A stretch of 64,000 nt of DNA from a virus. The translations under genes were made by a program, and so were the position numbers. Shown piece by piece: positions 46,044 through 57,190 of the stretch (its first letter is position 1; each line of letters opens with the position of its first letter). The DNA lies in the IMG/VR virus record IMGVR_UViG_3300042398_000969, positions 105,423 to 169,422 of that record; one strand, given 5' to 3'. The notes below the pieces were generated by a model. It was not told the DNA's origin. It searched no databases and was given only the letters and a program-made list of their open reading frames with translations.

Positions 46044-46241
46044 TTAGTCTTGTAATAATTGTCTACCGTCTTCGGTAATGTATTTTTTATTTATTCTTTC
46101 AACGATACCGTCTTTTGATCTAATAACATAGCATTCGCCAGTTTGTAAATCGCACTCCTCTCTTTCCATTGAGTCATTTGATACTTGTCTAGAAACCTTT
46201 GGGTTTAAGAACTGATCTACTGATTTATTTAATTTTTCCAT
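46044..46241 (-). CDS. Small hypothetical protein (65 aa)
   Basis: This protein starts MEKLNKSVDQFLNPKVSR and contains CDLQTGECYVI, two Cys six residues apart. It has its own TATTTATA box 18 bases upstream and is followed 4 bases later by the Pro/Ala-rich gene. The function is unknown. Confidence 0.5.
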   Translation of the reverse strand: MEKLNKSVDQFLNPKVSRQVSNDSMEREECDLQTGECYVIRSKDGIVERINKKYITEDGRQLLQD

Positions 46242-46259
46242 AATGTTAAAATATATACC

Positions 46260-46267
46260 TATAAATA
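46260..46267 (-). promoter_or_regulatory. TATTTATA late box
   Basis: A perfect copy on the sense strand in the 38-base gap after the giant hub gene, 18 bases before the start at 46241. Confidence 0.5.
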
Positions 46268-46279
46268 CTTTAATAATTA

Positions 46280-49200
46280 CTATTTTCTAATGTTTAGTCT
46301 AAAATAGACCACATCTCCTTCATTTAGTTTTAATTTTTTCATAAGCTTAGCAGACATTGCTATTCCGTATTGACTAGCTTTACTGTCTGTTATTGATGGG
46401 CCATTGTGTACGGGGCCGTCAAATCTTCCAGTTGATGGGTTAACATCTGTTGTTAACTTGTAAGTCAAACGTAAGCTAGGGTTATAAAACTCAGTATCAT
46501 ATTTGAAAATTTCTTCTTTGTTGTTATTCAAAACCATTCTAACTGCATAATAATCATAAAGACTATCTTTAATGTCGGTATATTTCTTAATGACATTTGG
46601 ATATGCTTTCCATCCGCTAACTAACTCTAATTCACCTGTTGGATCATACTTTGATCCGCCAAATAAAACTACTCTAGTTCTAAGCCAGAATTCACCCTTA
46701 GCTGGTTCAATATATTGAATATACTTTTCTGTTCCGCTGCCCACCTTGGCACCATTATATGGAATCATATCATATAACAATCCAGATTGATTAACTATGA
46801 TTTTTGATAAATCTTCATTACCTACAGCAGATCCTGGATCAATACTAAAGCTTTGTTTATCTTTTGTTGTTATTGTTCTTTCCGTTGTAACACCTGGGTT
46901 AGTTTGTTGTTTCTTCTTAACCGCCGATGATAGTAATCTACTAAACAATGGTCTATAGCTAGACATAAATGTGCTGTCTAATGAAGGTAAGCTACTGTTT
47001 GAAATTCTGACGCCAGTAAATGATGTTTCAAACTGTCCAGCTTTTATAGAATGACTAACATCAAATATTAAGTATGTACCATTAAACATGGGGACATTAG
47101 CTAGATAGAAGTACATTGTTGGTTGTAACATAACATTACCCATACAAGTTACACTACATTGATATGACGCAGTTTTGTAAATGTCAAATAAACCAATATC
47201 AACAGAATGTGATCCACCACCACCTTGTGATCTGGCTAATCTTTCTTGTGCAAGTGCACTTTCTGTTGTATTTTTATAAGTGCTTTGATCTAATGATATA
47301 CTTTTAAAAACTCCTTGTGCTTGATCACCAAAATTAACTTCAAATGAAACAACCCTATTTGAATTAGCAGTATCGGTTTCCATGAATATTCTTGGTTCAA
47401 CAATTAAAGGATTGTTATTTGTGTCTTTAATATCAAAGCTATCGCTTTTAAATTTATATTCTTTGTTAACTCTAGACATATCCAAATATTGTGATGTCTT
47501 GTTAATGTATTGTAAAATAATTTTTGGTGAAGATTCTTGATAATCCACATCTAAAAATGTACCAAATAAATTTCTGGCTAAATTCTTAGACGGTATTATT
47601 CTTTTCTTGTTACTTGTATTTGTTCCGTAAAAATTAATGTAAGCCGGTAAAGGTCTCATATCAAAATTAGTACCTTGAATTAAAGTTGATATTGCGCTAT
47701 ATAAATCTATCTTGGCGTTTCTTTCGTTACCCAATGAAATAAGTCTCTCTAAACTAATATAAGACGTTTTACCAATATCTCTATTTGCTCTATCTAAAAA
47801 TAAAAACTCATCCATTAAATGTCTTTGACCAATAGCATTACCTGCTATCCATTTGTCATTAAATGATTTAAAGTATTGATATAAATCTAGCTTTGTTGTC
47901 TTCGCCTCATTATAACCATGATATATGGTGATTTTTTCTTTCTTTTTTTCTTGTGCTAAATTTTTAAATTTCTTTATAAAATTTTGTAAAAAAATTGAAA
48001 GCCTATTGTCTTGTGGATCAAATATATTTGTTTTTACATATAATTTAAATTCATTATAATTTGGAACAAATAAGTTATCTTTTGTTTTATTATCTTTAAC
48101 CCAACCAGCATATATTCTAGCCAATTCTCTGTGCGAGTATATATTTTCTTCAGTTACCTCAATGTTACTTACTTGGAAAAAGTTTTCATATAGGTTTGTT
48201 ATACCACTATATGTTGTACCAGTTATATTTTGACCAATATATAATTTTATTAAGTCTTTTGTTCCTGGAGTGTACACACCGCCAATTGTTGAGCCAGTTG
48301 TTAGTTGTGAAACATCATATTTGTTTGGTAAATATGATTTTGAATTACCAACAAACCCATTAATTATATAATCATCAATTTGTTTTGGGTTACCAATAAC
48401 TAATTTTCTTAAATTTTTATTATCTAACATGCTTTTTGTCAAAGCTTCTAGTTTTGTTTTTTGTGCATCAATAACCTTTTCTCTGGCACCATCAACTGCT
48501 AGGTTAATACCCGTTTTTTCTATACTACATATTTCTTTTAATATTTCTTGAAAAGAAGTATAATCGTGGGTACTACCTTTTAAGGAGTCAACATCTAAAT
48601 CTAAAGATGAGTACTCTAAAAACATAGACTCGAACTCATCCAATAATTTTGGACTGAAAGTGGCAATTAAATCAATTACTTTTTTCTTATTACCTGTTAA
48701 TGAAAATAAGTTTCTAGTTGTTTTGAACATTTCATCAGGTCCTGGGAAGTATAAAACATTATATGTTGGATGTTTAGTTAAATCGCTATCGTCCAATATA
48801 ATTCTAAAAGAATCCTGTAATAGACTTGGAAAACTATCAACTATATTGCTAATTTTTGATGCGCCATTAGATGGTAAAATTGTATACCTATTATCTGTAG
48901 CTTTAAACCTTGAATTATCCACTAAAGATGTTAATGTGAATCCACTTTTGCTTGTTGGTTTCTCTAAAATATATTTTGTAATTCCAGTTGCAACTGCACT
49001 ATTATATTGTGAACTTGCGTTAACAGCTGTTGCACTTGTTTTTGTAAATCCAGATGGGTTATAAAAACTATACCCATTTACTATTTGATGGAATATACCA
49101 TGATAATATGGATAAACCCCAACATAAGAATTTGATGAATATGTGACAGCACTCATTGATGGGGTAACGGCACTAAGATTAAACGGTACGTTTGTCCCGT

Positions 49201-52069
49201 TGTCAAAAAACGTTGATCCATTTATTGAAACAGTAACCCCACTTAAAATGTCAACACCTTCTTTAAGGTATTTTTTATATCTATGATATATCGCACCCCA
49301 TTTTAACATTAAGTAATATGGAACATAGTGTGTTGCTGCAACCTCTTTAAATAAAGATGACATAAGAACCTTATTACCATCAAATTCAATAACATCGTCC
49401 AGATCTTTATATGGCAAAGAATTTAATAAAATGTAAGCAGAACCAACATATCTTTCAGAAACACCTCCCTTGAAGAAGTCATTAAATAATTGTTTGTGAA
49501 AGTATGGTGTGTTTAATAAGTTTCTTGTTTGGCCACTAAGTGTTATTTTTTGACTAAATATATTTTTAGTATATGCACTTAATATCCAGGATTCTGAATT
49601 AATAGGTGAACTAATGAAATTGTCATTCTGATTTACCTTAAAGATATTCGTGAACTTATAATCATTAGTATTTAAAACCTTATTACCAAGATATGATTGA
49701 TATAACTCTGAATTAAATGGAAACTCTTTTAATCTATATGGATCAATTTTATAATCGTCAAGAGCAGCTTGTAATTTTGTATATGTTGTATCGGTAGTGC
49801 TACCTGAAACAACATTATTATATTCTACAATATCAAAATCTCTATCAACAAATTCTTTTATATACTCAACTGTTGGTAACCTATCTTGATAATATGGATA
49901 CCTTTCTCTCTGTGAATATGAATACATAAAATTAACTAAAGTTTGTGTACTCTTAACTTGTTGATTTAACACCTCTCTAACATCAATATCACTTTCAATT
50001 GCGCTATCTAATGTTTCAAATTCTTTAGCGCAAATTTCATCTAATCCTTTATCATATATAAAATTACTATATGATGTTATATATTGTGCTCTTTCAAATA
50101 TTTCATAAAATATAGATGCTAATGATTTATCAGTATATGGATATTTTTCACCAATTTTAAATAAAGTACTTACATTTCTAACTTCTCTTTTTTCGTCCTT
50201 ACCATCAAATACAAACATTAAATCTGATGGGAATATTTCTTTACCGCTTTCAGCATCAACTCGTTTGGTTGCTACACTGTTATATGTTTCAATAAACTCA
50301 ACTTCTGGCCAAAGTGAAAAATTATTACCTTGCGTTGTTTTTATAACTTCAGTATCTGCTGGATAATAGTGTGTATATGATTCTTTGTTACCCTTTTTCT
50401 TAACTTCTGGCCAAGGATATATAACTTCATTTTTATTATTGCTGATTTCGCCAACGATTGCTTCTTTTCTAAAATTAGATCTTTGAATTGCTTTTCTATG
50501 CACATCCTGCATTAATCTAATATAAGTGTCAGCATTGGCCAAAATAACAGCAAAAATGTTTCTTATTGTTGGGTCAAAACCAAATCCATTGTCATTATTT
50601 CTAATAACCTCATTCATTTTAGCTTCAACAGCTTTTTCAACATTGTCTCTACTTTTAATGAATGCGTTTTGTATATCTTTAATTCTTTGTATTAATTTTT
50701 CATTAGCAACACCAAACTTACCACCTTCTGTTGTATAAAAATCTTTTATATTTCTTATTGAATCTAATGATATTGTTTTTGTTTTAATTTCTTTTTTGTT
50801 TTCAATTTTTTTACCAAACGCCAAATTGTTTTCTAAATCAGCAATACCTTTATCTATAATACTTTTTAATGAAAGGTTATTTGTTGTTCCAGTAATAATA
50901 TCCGCGCTTGCAGCTCCGTTTGATGTTTGTGTTCTATCATTTGTTACTTTATTTAAAGCATAATAAATAACATCACCATCTTCTTTAACAGTATCAGTGG
51001 AATTTAAATATCTATTACCCCATGATATAATTCTTTTTTCTAGGTTATCTAACACTTTATCATATTCTGCCACATCACTTAAAACATTTGGATTAACAGT
51101 TTCTGAAAACAATGTTGATTCAATTATACTTTCTAAGCCGCTGGCTGTCATTAAAAGTTCTCTAAGTGTTTTAACCGGAAAATCTTTGTCGATATATCCC
51201 TTTGCTTTATAATCAGAATAAACCGATTTTAAAATAGAATAACCCTTTGTAGTTTTAGATATTTTCTTTTCTACAAATCCTGTCTTGGGATTTGTTTTAT
51301 ATGGCTCAGTTGATTCAACCATATACATATATGGTGCATTAACAATGTTCTGAAGTAATATGTCATTTAGAAAAGCGTATGTTGAACCAACAAATTTTGT
51401 TGATATTTCAAAGTTACCGGTGTTACCATTAAATCTGGTTTTAAAATCAACAAGTTGTATTCTATATCTAATAGCTTTACCATAATACCCTTTAACCGTT
51501 AAATAAAATATTGGCCAAGGTTGGTGAAAAAACGCTTTATATGGAGAATTCTCTGGTGAGTCAAATAATGTTTTACCTCTTACATCAATAAAGTTAATTG
51601 ATACTTGCGGTATATTACTAGCACCCTTAACAACAATATTAATACTTTCAATTCCAAATGTCTGAGCAGTTGGATCGTAGCTTTTTGCTCTATTTAAATT
51701 AGTTCCCGCAAATGCATTTACCACAGCATTTATTGCATCTTGCTTTGATGATATTGGAACAAACGTTTCGGTCCAGTTTGTATCAAAGTTGTTTTGAAAC
51801 TCATCTTTATCACCCTGGTTTCTCATCATATTAAATGTACCAGATGCTAATGATGTTAATGTACTTTTTTCGGATTCAGAATAAAGAACACTTCTGGGAA
51901 CTAAATCAGCTTCCAAATTAACATACATAACTAGATTCTCATGATCAACCAATCTACTTTGTAACTGACCATCTTGATCCAATACTGTATTAGGGTCAAC
52001 GTGAACTACATTCTGTTGATCGACTACTACAAGTATGTTTTCATTCTGACTTATTTTATTATTCCCCAT
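46280..52069 (-). CDS. Giant baseplate hub protein (1929 aa)
   Basis: This is a 1929-residue protein. Near the N-terminus (about 165-230) is a hub-like segment: KAFFHQPWPIFYLTVKGYYG, then FEISTKFVGSTYAFLNDILL. At about 1615-1690 a late-control-D/gp27-like segment appears: YQCSVTCMGNVMLQPTMYFY, then SHSIKAGQFETSFTGVRI, typical of hub proteins that carry the tail spike. The C-terminus (GIAMSAKLMKKLKLNEGDVV) looks like a small beta-barrel. T4 gp27 is only 391 residues, so the middle of about 1400 residues is a large insertion of unknown role. It overlaps the gp53-like gene by 11 bases. No lysozyme motif was seen. Confidence 0.7.
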   Translation of the reverse strand: MGNNKISQNENILVVVDQQNVVHVDPNTVLDQDGQLQSRLVDHENLVMYVNLEADLVPRSVLYSESEKSTLTSLASGTFNMMRNQGDKDEFQNNFDTNWTETFVPISSKQDAINAVVNAFAGTNLNRAKSYDPTAQTFGIESINIVVKGASNIPQVSINFIDVRGKTLFDSPENSPYKAFFHQPWPIFYLTVKGYYGKAIRYRIQLVDFKTRFNGNTGNFEISTKFVGSTYAFLNDILLQNIVNAPYMYMVESTEPYKTNPKTGFVEKKISKTTKGYSILKSVYSDYKAKGYIDKDFPVKTLRELLMTASGLESIIESTLFSETVNPNVLSDVAEYDKVLDNLEKRIISWGNRYLNSTDTVKEDGDVIYYALNKVTNDRTQTSNGAASADIITGTTNNLSLKSIIDKGIADLENNLAFGKKIENKKEIKTKTISLDSIRNIKDFYTTEGGKFGVANEKLIQRIKDIQNAFIKSRDNVEKAVEAKMNEVIRNNDNGFGFDPTIRNIFAVILANADTYIRLMQDVHRKAIQRSNFRKEAIVGEISNNKNEVIYPWPEVKKKGNKESYTHYYPADTEVIKTTQGNNFSLWPEVEFIETYNSVATKRVDAESGKEIFPSDLMFVFDGKDEKREVRNVSTLFKIGEKYPYTDKSLASIFYEIFERAQYITSYSNFIYDKGLDEICAKEFETLDSAIESDIDVREVLNQQVKSTQTLVNFMYSYSQRERYPYYQDRLPTVEYIKEFVDRDFDIVEYNNVVSGSTTDTTYTKLQAALDDYKIDPYRLKEFPFNSELYQSYLGNKVLNTNDYKFTNIFKVNQNDNFISSPINSESWILSAYTKNIFSQKITLSGQTRNLLNTPYFHKQLFNDFFKGGVSERYVGSAYILLNSLPYKDLDDVIEFDGNKVLMSSLFKEVAATHYVPYYLMLKWGAIYHRYKKYLKEGVDILSGVTVSINGSTFFDNGTNVPFNLSAVTPSMSAVTYSSNSYVGVYPYYHGIFHQIVNGYSFYNPSGFTKTSATAVNASSQYNSAVATGITKYILEKPTSKSGFTLTSLVDNSRFKATDNRYTILPSNGASKISNIVDSFPSLLQDSFRIILDDSDLTKHPTYNVLYFPGPDEMFKTTRNLFSLTGNKKKVIDLIATFSPKLLDEFESMFLEYSSLDLDVDSLKGSTHDYTSFQEILKEICSIEKTGINLAVDGAREKVIDAQKTKLEALTKSMLDNKNLRKLVIGNPKQIDDYIINGFVGNSKSYLPNKYDVSQLTTGSTIGGVYTPGTKDLIKLYIGQNITGTTYSGITNLYENFFQVSNIEVTEENIYSHRELARIYAGWVKDNKTKDNLFVPNYNEFKLYVKTNIFDPQDNRLSIFLQNFIKKFKNLAQEKKKEKITIYHGYNEAKTTKLDLYQYFKSFNDKWIAGNAIGQRHLMDEFLFLDRANRDIGKTSYISLERLISLGNERNAKIDLYSAISTLIQGTNFDMRPLPAYINFYGTNTSNKKRIIPSKNLARNLFGTFLDVDYQESSPKIILQYINKTSQYLDMSRVNKEYKFKSDSFDIKDTNNNPLIVEPRIFMETDTANSNRVVSFEVNFGDQAQGVFKSISLDQSTYKNTTESALAQERLARSQGGGGSHSVDIGLFDIYKTASYQCSVTCMGNVMLQPTMYFYLANVPMFNGTYLIFDVSHSIKAGQFETSFTGVRISNSSLPSLDSTFMSSYRPLFSRLLSSAVKKKQQTNPGVTTERTITTKDKQSFSIDPGSAVGNEDLSKIIVNQSGLLYDMIPYNGAKVGSGTEKYIQYIEPAKGEFWLRTRVVLFGGSKYDPTGELELVSGWKAYPNVIKKYTDIKDSLYDYYAVRMVLNNNKEEIFKYDTEFYNPSLRLTYKLTTDVNPSTGRFDGPVHNGPSITDSKASQYGIAMSAKLMKKLKLNEGDVVYFRLNIRK

Positions 52070-52379
52070 AATATAGTTTATACAATTCTACGTTCTTTTT
52101 GTATTCTTGTAAAGAATTAATAAGAGGAAACGGAATTCTGATTATTGAATTATCTGGGATGTCAAACTCAATAGACCCAACCTTTGGATTGGCTAGCATA
52201 ATTAACCAACCAAAAAGTGGTGTATTATAGTATTCTTGAGACATCTTATCTAATCTATCTTTACCCTTTATATACTTTACGTACTTATCGGTTGATTTTG
52301 CTGATATTTCAATTCCTGGTACAATTTTAAATTCACCGTCCTCTAAGAAATACTCATATCTGTTAAAATATTGATTCAT
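52059..52379 (-). CDS. gp53: gp53-like/LysM baseplate protein
   Basis: This is a 106-residue protein with a LysM-like core: KGKDRLDKMSQEYYNTPLFG, then WLIMLANP and IPDNSIIRIPFPL. In T4 this type (gp53) clamps the wedges to the hub. It is shorter than T4 gp53 (196). It sits between the two giant inner-baseplate genes; the start overlaps the upstream stop (TAATG) and the end overlaps the hub start by 11 bases. The three are therefore coupled and probably assemble together. Confidence 0.75.
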   Translation of the reverse strand: MNQYFNRYEYFLEDGEFKIVPGIEISAKSTDKYVKYIKGKDRLDKMSQEYYNTPLFGWLIMLANPKVGSIEFDIPDNSIIRIPFPLINSLQEYKKNVELYKLYYGE

Positions 52380-55300
52380 TACTTAATAACTTTAGAAAAG
52401 TTTAACTTTGATTCTGTTGAATTATCTTTTAAACCATGTACGTTGTTCAGTTTTTCTTGTTGTGGACCTGTTATTGATCCAGTAATTGTAACTGCGTATG
52501 GTTTAAAATCCTTTTTATTCTGTACCTTTTTATATTTAAATTTCTTCTCGTCAATATCTAATGCTTTTTTAATAAATTTATTTAATCTTCTTTCTATTTT
52601 GTTAATAGCATTTTTATCAAATAATTTATTATCTGGTGAATTCTCGTATTCTTTTAAAATTTTATCAACGTTGTTTTTAATTATGAACGCCAATAGTTGT
52701 TTATAAAGGTCGTCTGTAAATGATGGGTCAGCAAAATCAATTGATGTATTTAATTCAGCGGTAAACATTGAATGTTTATCTTTTACAAGTTTAATTGCTT
52801 CATCATACTGTTCATAGAATTTTTGAACGTTAAAATCTGTTAAGCTAACAATAGTTGGTGTTTCTCCGTCTATTCTTGCATCTTTACCATTTGTTTCCAT
52901 AATAAAATTAAAACCATCAACTAATTCAATGAATTTGTTTCTATTAGTTTCAAGTTCTTTTATCATTTGTTCATCCTTAATACTGTTTAAGAATTCAGTT
53001 ACCGTTTTTTTAATATATGGGTCAATAATCGCTCTTGATCTTTCGTATTTTGTAGAACCAGAATCCATATCCAAGTCTAAAATAATATTATGATCAGATG
53101 CTGAAACTTTTTCTAAAAGCTTTGTTTCTAATCTACCATATAAGTTTATAAAATCTCTTGTCTTCTTATAGTTTCCTAATAAGGTTATTTGTGTTGTTGT
53201 GTTAAGAGTATCCTGAACATCTAATTGATTTGTTGTTCTATATGTTGGTGAAATAAATAAAGGTAGAATTTCATTACCATATGTTTTTAATAACTTATTA
53301 TACGTTTCTTTAAATTTATCAAAATACTCATTTGTTGCAGCTAATAAATTGTCTCTATTTTGCTGGTAACTCATTTGCGCTGCTGATAAAGTACCAATAT
53401 ATTTTCCTTCTTTTTTAGGGTTTTGTGATGTATTGATTCCAGGTATTTTTGGTGTTTCAACTTTACCTATTAATTTTTCTAAGAAGTCTATATTGAATGC
53501 TTGTAGATCTTTTTGATTTACTGTTGAATCTGCTCTATAGTCATATATTTCAGTATTAGCATAGAAGTTAGAACTTAATGCATTTTGTAATTTTGCAACT
53601 GGTTCTTTAATACCTTGACCACCAATAAAGTTTATTTGTAATGTCACATCCGCAATCATTGGTTGAACACCAATACCTTCAGGATTTAAATCCCAGGTAG
53701 AGTTTTCAAATGTAATGTTTAGGTTTGTTATTACAATTTTTGAATGATAAAAATCACCAATTCTTAAAACACATACTGGTGGTGGTCCAAATGTTGTATT
53801 TCTAGCATCAAGAGATCCACCATTACCTTCAGCGCTTAACCCTTTAATTGGTATTGTGTCACCCGGTCTAATACATTGTTGTAAGAATGTTAATCTAGTA
53901 TTTAAACCTTCAGGTGTCATTGAGTGAAATGCTGGATGAAAGTATCTAAACTTTTGTTTAAGTGAATTAAAAACAACAGGATCTGTTTCTTCTAATTTCT
54001 TAAAGTAAAAACATTCAGATAATGTTTTCATTATTAATTTCTTAACAATATCTAAAGGTGGTTTTCTATTTTTTGGTACCTTGTTAACGGTTATATCAAT
54101 TGTTTCTGAACCAACAGATGTTGTACCTGGGGTTTCAGTTCCTGGTTTAGCTGGAATTTGTGTTGGTTTAGTATACGCATTAATTTTAACATCAACCGAT
54201 CTACAATAAAATGTTACTGGTGCATATTTTTTTAACCCTCCAGTATTTTTTATTTCTTGTTTGTGACAATCATAACCTTCCGGTCCTGTTCTTGTTGCAT
54301 TTTCTCCTTTGTTTGTGAAATTAATAATAATATCACCATTCATATCTTCACCATAACCCAAATCTTTTAAATTTAATATTTTCTTTTCTTTAGTTTGTGC
54401 TGGATTTGAGTTTAATTCACTTATAGTTTTTGTCCAATATTTGGAAAGAGTTGATGGTACATCATTATTTTTTGATAATGTTTTTAAAATGTGTTTAACA
54501 ATACTATCTGATCTTCTGTATGATAATTTAATATTATACTTATCATCAGCAACAAATGATGTTGATGATTCCAAATCAATCTCAATACTTTTTAAATTAT
54601 TTTTTACTAATTCAGCTTTTATTGCATTTAATGTTGTTGTTAATGATGTATAGTTACCTTCTAGTAATTGAAACGCAGATGTTATTTGACCTTGAGTTCT
54701 TGTAACTAAATCTGCTACTGTTCCTGTTGGTACTTCACCATAAATTGTTTTTCTATCTGAAATATTATTTGGTGTGTTAACTGTTAATATCTGAGTTAAT
54801 TCACTATTAAGTTTTGTATTAAATAATGTTTTAGTCTCCGCTTTTGTATAACCAGAATAGACGTCACCATAAGTCTGATTAGCATAGATGTCGTCTTGTG
54901 GAAATGGTATGTCATTAGGGAAAAATAAAAAGCCAGTATATTTGATTGGTGTAGGAAGTTCTTCACTAGCTTCTTTTCCTTCTGTTTTTGTTCCTGGTGT
55001 TGTTGTTGATTCTCCAGCAATCTTTCTAAATTCAATAGAATCTAATTCATCAACTGTTTTACCGTCTCTATAATATTCAAGATATGCTTGTATTAATTCT
55101 AAATCACTTCTATCTAATGTTGTATATTTTCTAACTAATGTATAAAAATCAATATCTTGACAGCCAGCAAAGACAGAATTTAAATATTCTTCTGCTTGTT
55201 CGTCCGTTATTTCTTTTATTAATAAATTTAATATACTTGGATGGTCAACAATAACTTTAAATGATACTGTTCCACTTCTTTCTGTATTTTGATATGTGTA

Positions 55301-57151
55301 TATTGGTTCTGGTCTACCTAAAAAACTATTTTTATCCCAATTGACACTATTTGTTTCATTAACTTTTAAATCATATGGTGGAAACCACATTACACGTCCA
55401 CCGTTTGGACCTCTTTCGCAATATGGTAAATCATCATATGTATAACCAAACTTGTTTGATGTTTTCCATGAAAGATTCTCAAGAGAAAACATATATTTTT
55501 TAACCTTACCTGCAACGGCATCAATATTAGTTGAACTCTTATCAAAAGAACCATTACCATTAGACATTGGGGCTATATTCAAATTCCAAGGTGTCGATAA
55601 AACACTATCTTCTACTTTTCTTATTAACCCAGTTCTTTTCATTGTATCAGAATAGTTCATGTAAGATCTATCCTTTGTCCATACTCTACAATATTCAGTA
55701 CCGTCTTGTTTACCTGTTGCTTTGTCAATATATTTTATTGCAGAACCTCTAGAAATAAATGTATCACCTTCTCTGAATATTCTACTTGTTTGATCAATAA
55801 CATTAGCAACATGTGACCTTGATTGACCACCATCTTTAGGTAATGAATTTAATAACTCTTGTGTTTTACCTAAAATAGAATCATCTCTGAAAGTGTGTTT
55901 CGTAGATAATGTACCTTCAAATACAGAGCTCTCACTTTGATATTCTAGATTATGTACACCTAATTTATTTTTACTATTAGGACTGTACCATGTTAACTTA
56001 CCAGGTATTGCTCCTCTTTCTGAAATGTTTCTTTCACTATGAAATAATCTTGTTGCAGTTTCATCAAATAGTAATGAGAGATAATATGGACTTCTTGTTT
56101 TATTACCATTAAAGTCTGCTATTGTATCTTTTACATCATTCCCTCTATCATCACCAATGTATGCTTTACCTGCTGGTGCTTCTCTACCTATAACTTTATT
56201 AATTCCAGCAGCAACCTTATCTACAAAATTAAATAATTTACTAGAGTTTTGTGATCTAGCTGTTGTTGTATAGTTTGGTGCATATGTTGAAAAAGATAAG
56301 TTATCATATAATATACCTTTTTGACCATCACTTAAGTATTCAATCATCAAGTCTGATGGTTTTCTACTAGCTTTTGGTCTTCTTTGAATACCTAATAAAG
56401 AACCTAGTACACCAGTTGCATCTTGAAATATTTTACCTAATTCACTTTTTGGAACTGGTCTATTAATAACGGGATTTGCTGGGTTACTTAAGTAATCACC
56501 AGGTATTTCAGAAAATGGAAATTCTACACCAGCGACTGTTTGAACAAAATCAATAGCTTTACCAGCTAATGTTTTTGCAACAGTTATTTTATAATTTCTT
56601 TCAATTAGTTTTTCTTTACCTGTTACTATATTAATTGCTGTAGATAAATTACCATTTAAAGCATCTAATGCTCTAACTCTTCCTAATGTTGCGGTTTCTA
56701 AGTTTTGTCTAATTCTAGCTTGAACTGGTCCATCTGGACTTTCAGATAAATGATAGTTTGCAAATTTTGCTAATTTAGATTCAAATTCGTAGTTTTTGGT
56801 ATCTAACGCACCTATTAAGCCTCTACCTAATATGTTTCCAGCAATTGGGAAGTATGGATATACACCAACATTGTCAGTAGATACAATGTTTCTAACATTT
56901 TCAACAACAACATAATTACTTTCTTCAGGACTAAATCTATTACTGTTTTCTGTTGCTATTATTTGTTTATCTCTAGATGTCTCTGAATTTAAAACAACAT
57001 CACCTTGATCCTTATTAGAAAAACTGTTGGTTTTTTGGATAGAATAGTTTGTGCTACCAAAAGTCTGAGGACCATTGGGAACGTTTAGGGTTTTTAATAA
57101 TAATTCATCCCTAAACTTTTTTGTTGCATTGAAATCTAAGTAGCTTGGCAT
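52379..57151 (-). CDS. Giant inner-baseplate/tube-end protein (1590 aa)
   Basis: This is a 1590-residue protein. A conserved block at about 1115-1190 has CVLRIGDFYHSKIVITNLNI, then WDLNPEGIGVQPMIADVTLQ and FIGGQGI, then LQNALSSNFYANTEIYD. I associate this with tail-tube/hub proteins of T4-like phages, where a similar beta barrel docks on the tube. The C-terminus is helical and charged. The position before gp53 and the hub, and just after the tape measure, fits an inner-baseplate role. Upstream is a perfect inverted repeat (57160-57178) containing a TATTTATT near-match. Confidence 0.65.
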   Translation of the reverse strand: MPSYLDFNATKKFRDELLLKTLNVPNGPQTFGSTNYSIQKTNSFSNKDQGDVVLNSETSRDKQIIATENSNRFSPEESNYVVVENVRNIVSTDNVGVYPYFPIAGNILGRGLIGALDTKNYEFESKLAKFANYHLSESPDGPVQARIRQNLETATLGRVRALDALNGNLSTAINIVTGKEKLIERNYKITVAKTLAGKAIDFVQTVAGVEFPFSEIPGDYLSNPANPVINRPVPKSELGKIFQDATGVLGSLLGIQRRPKASRKPSDLMIEYLSDGQKGILYDNLSFSTYAPNYTTTARSQNSSKLFNFVDKVAAGINKVIGREAPAGKAYIGDDRGNDVKDTIADFNGNKTRSPYYLSLLFDETATRLFHSERNISERGAIPGKLTWYSPNSKNKLGVHNLEYQSESSVFEGTLSTKHTFRDDSILGKTQELLNSLPKDGGQSRSHVANVIDQTSRIFREGDTFISRGSAIKYIDKATGKQDGTEYCRVWTKDRSYMNYSDTMKRTGLIRKVEDSVLSTPWNLNIAPMSNGNGSFDKSSTNIDAVAGKVKKYMFSLENLSWKTSNKFGYTYDDLPYCERGPNGGRVMWFPPYDLKVNETNSVNWDKNSFLGRPEPIYTYQNTERSGTVSFKVIVDHPSILNLLIKEITDEQAEEYLNSVFAGCQDIDFYTLVRKYTTLDRSDLELIQAYLEYYRDGKTVDELDSIEFRKIAGESTTTPGTKTEGKEASEELPTPIKYTGFLFFPNDIPFPQDDIYANQTYGDVYSGYTKAETKTLFNTKLNSELTQILTVNTPNNISDRKTIYGEVPTGTVADLVTRTQGQITSAFQLLEGNYTSLTTTLNAIKAELVKNNLKSIEIDLESSTSFVADDKYNIKLSYRRSDSIVKHILKTLSKNNDVPSTLSKYWTKTISELNSNPAQTKEKKILNLKDLGYGEDMNGDIIINFTNKGENATRTGPEGYDCHKQEIKNTGGLKKYAPVTFYCRSVDVKINAYTKPTQIPAKPGTETPGTTSVGSETIDITVNKVPKNRKPPLDIVKKLIMKTLSECFYFKKLEETDPVVFNSLKQKFRYFHPAFHSMTPEGLNTRLTFLQQCIRPGDTIPIKGLSAEGNGGSLDARNTTFGPPPVCVLRIGDFYHSKIVITNLNITFENSTWDLNPEGIGVQPMIADVTLQINFIGGQGIKEPVAKLQNALSSNFYANTEIYDYRADSTVNQKDLQAFNIDFLEKLIGKVETPKIPGINTSQNPKKEGKYIGTLSAAQMSYQQNRDNLLAATNEYFDKFKETYNKLLKTYGNEILPLFISPTYRTTNQLDVQDTLNTTTQITLLGNYKKTRDFINLYGRLETKLLEKVSASDHNIILDLDMDSGSTKYERSRAIIDPYIKKTVTEFLNSIKDEQMIKELETNRNKFIELVDGFNFIMETNGKDARIDGETPTIVSLTDFNVQKFYEQYDEAIKLVKDKHSMFTAELNTSIDFADPSFTDDLYKQLLAFIIKNNVDKILKEYENSPDNKLFDKNAINKIERRLNKFIKKALDIDEKKFKYKKVQNKKDFKPYAVTITGSITGPQQEKLNNVHGLKDNSTESKLNFSKVIK

Positions 57152-57159
57152 CTATTCGT

Positions 57160-57178
57160 TTATCTAATAAATAGATAA
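57160..57178 (-). promoter_or_regulatory. Inverted repeat with near-match late box
   Basis: TTATCTA (57160-57166) and TAGATAA (57172-57178) form a 7-bp inverted repeat enclosing five bases. On the sense strand it contains TATTTATT. It lies 8 bases before the start at 57151 and could be promoter or operator. Confidence 0.35.
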
Positions 57179-57190
57179 TTTATAATTTTA

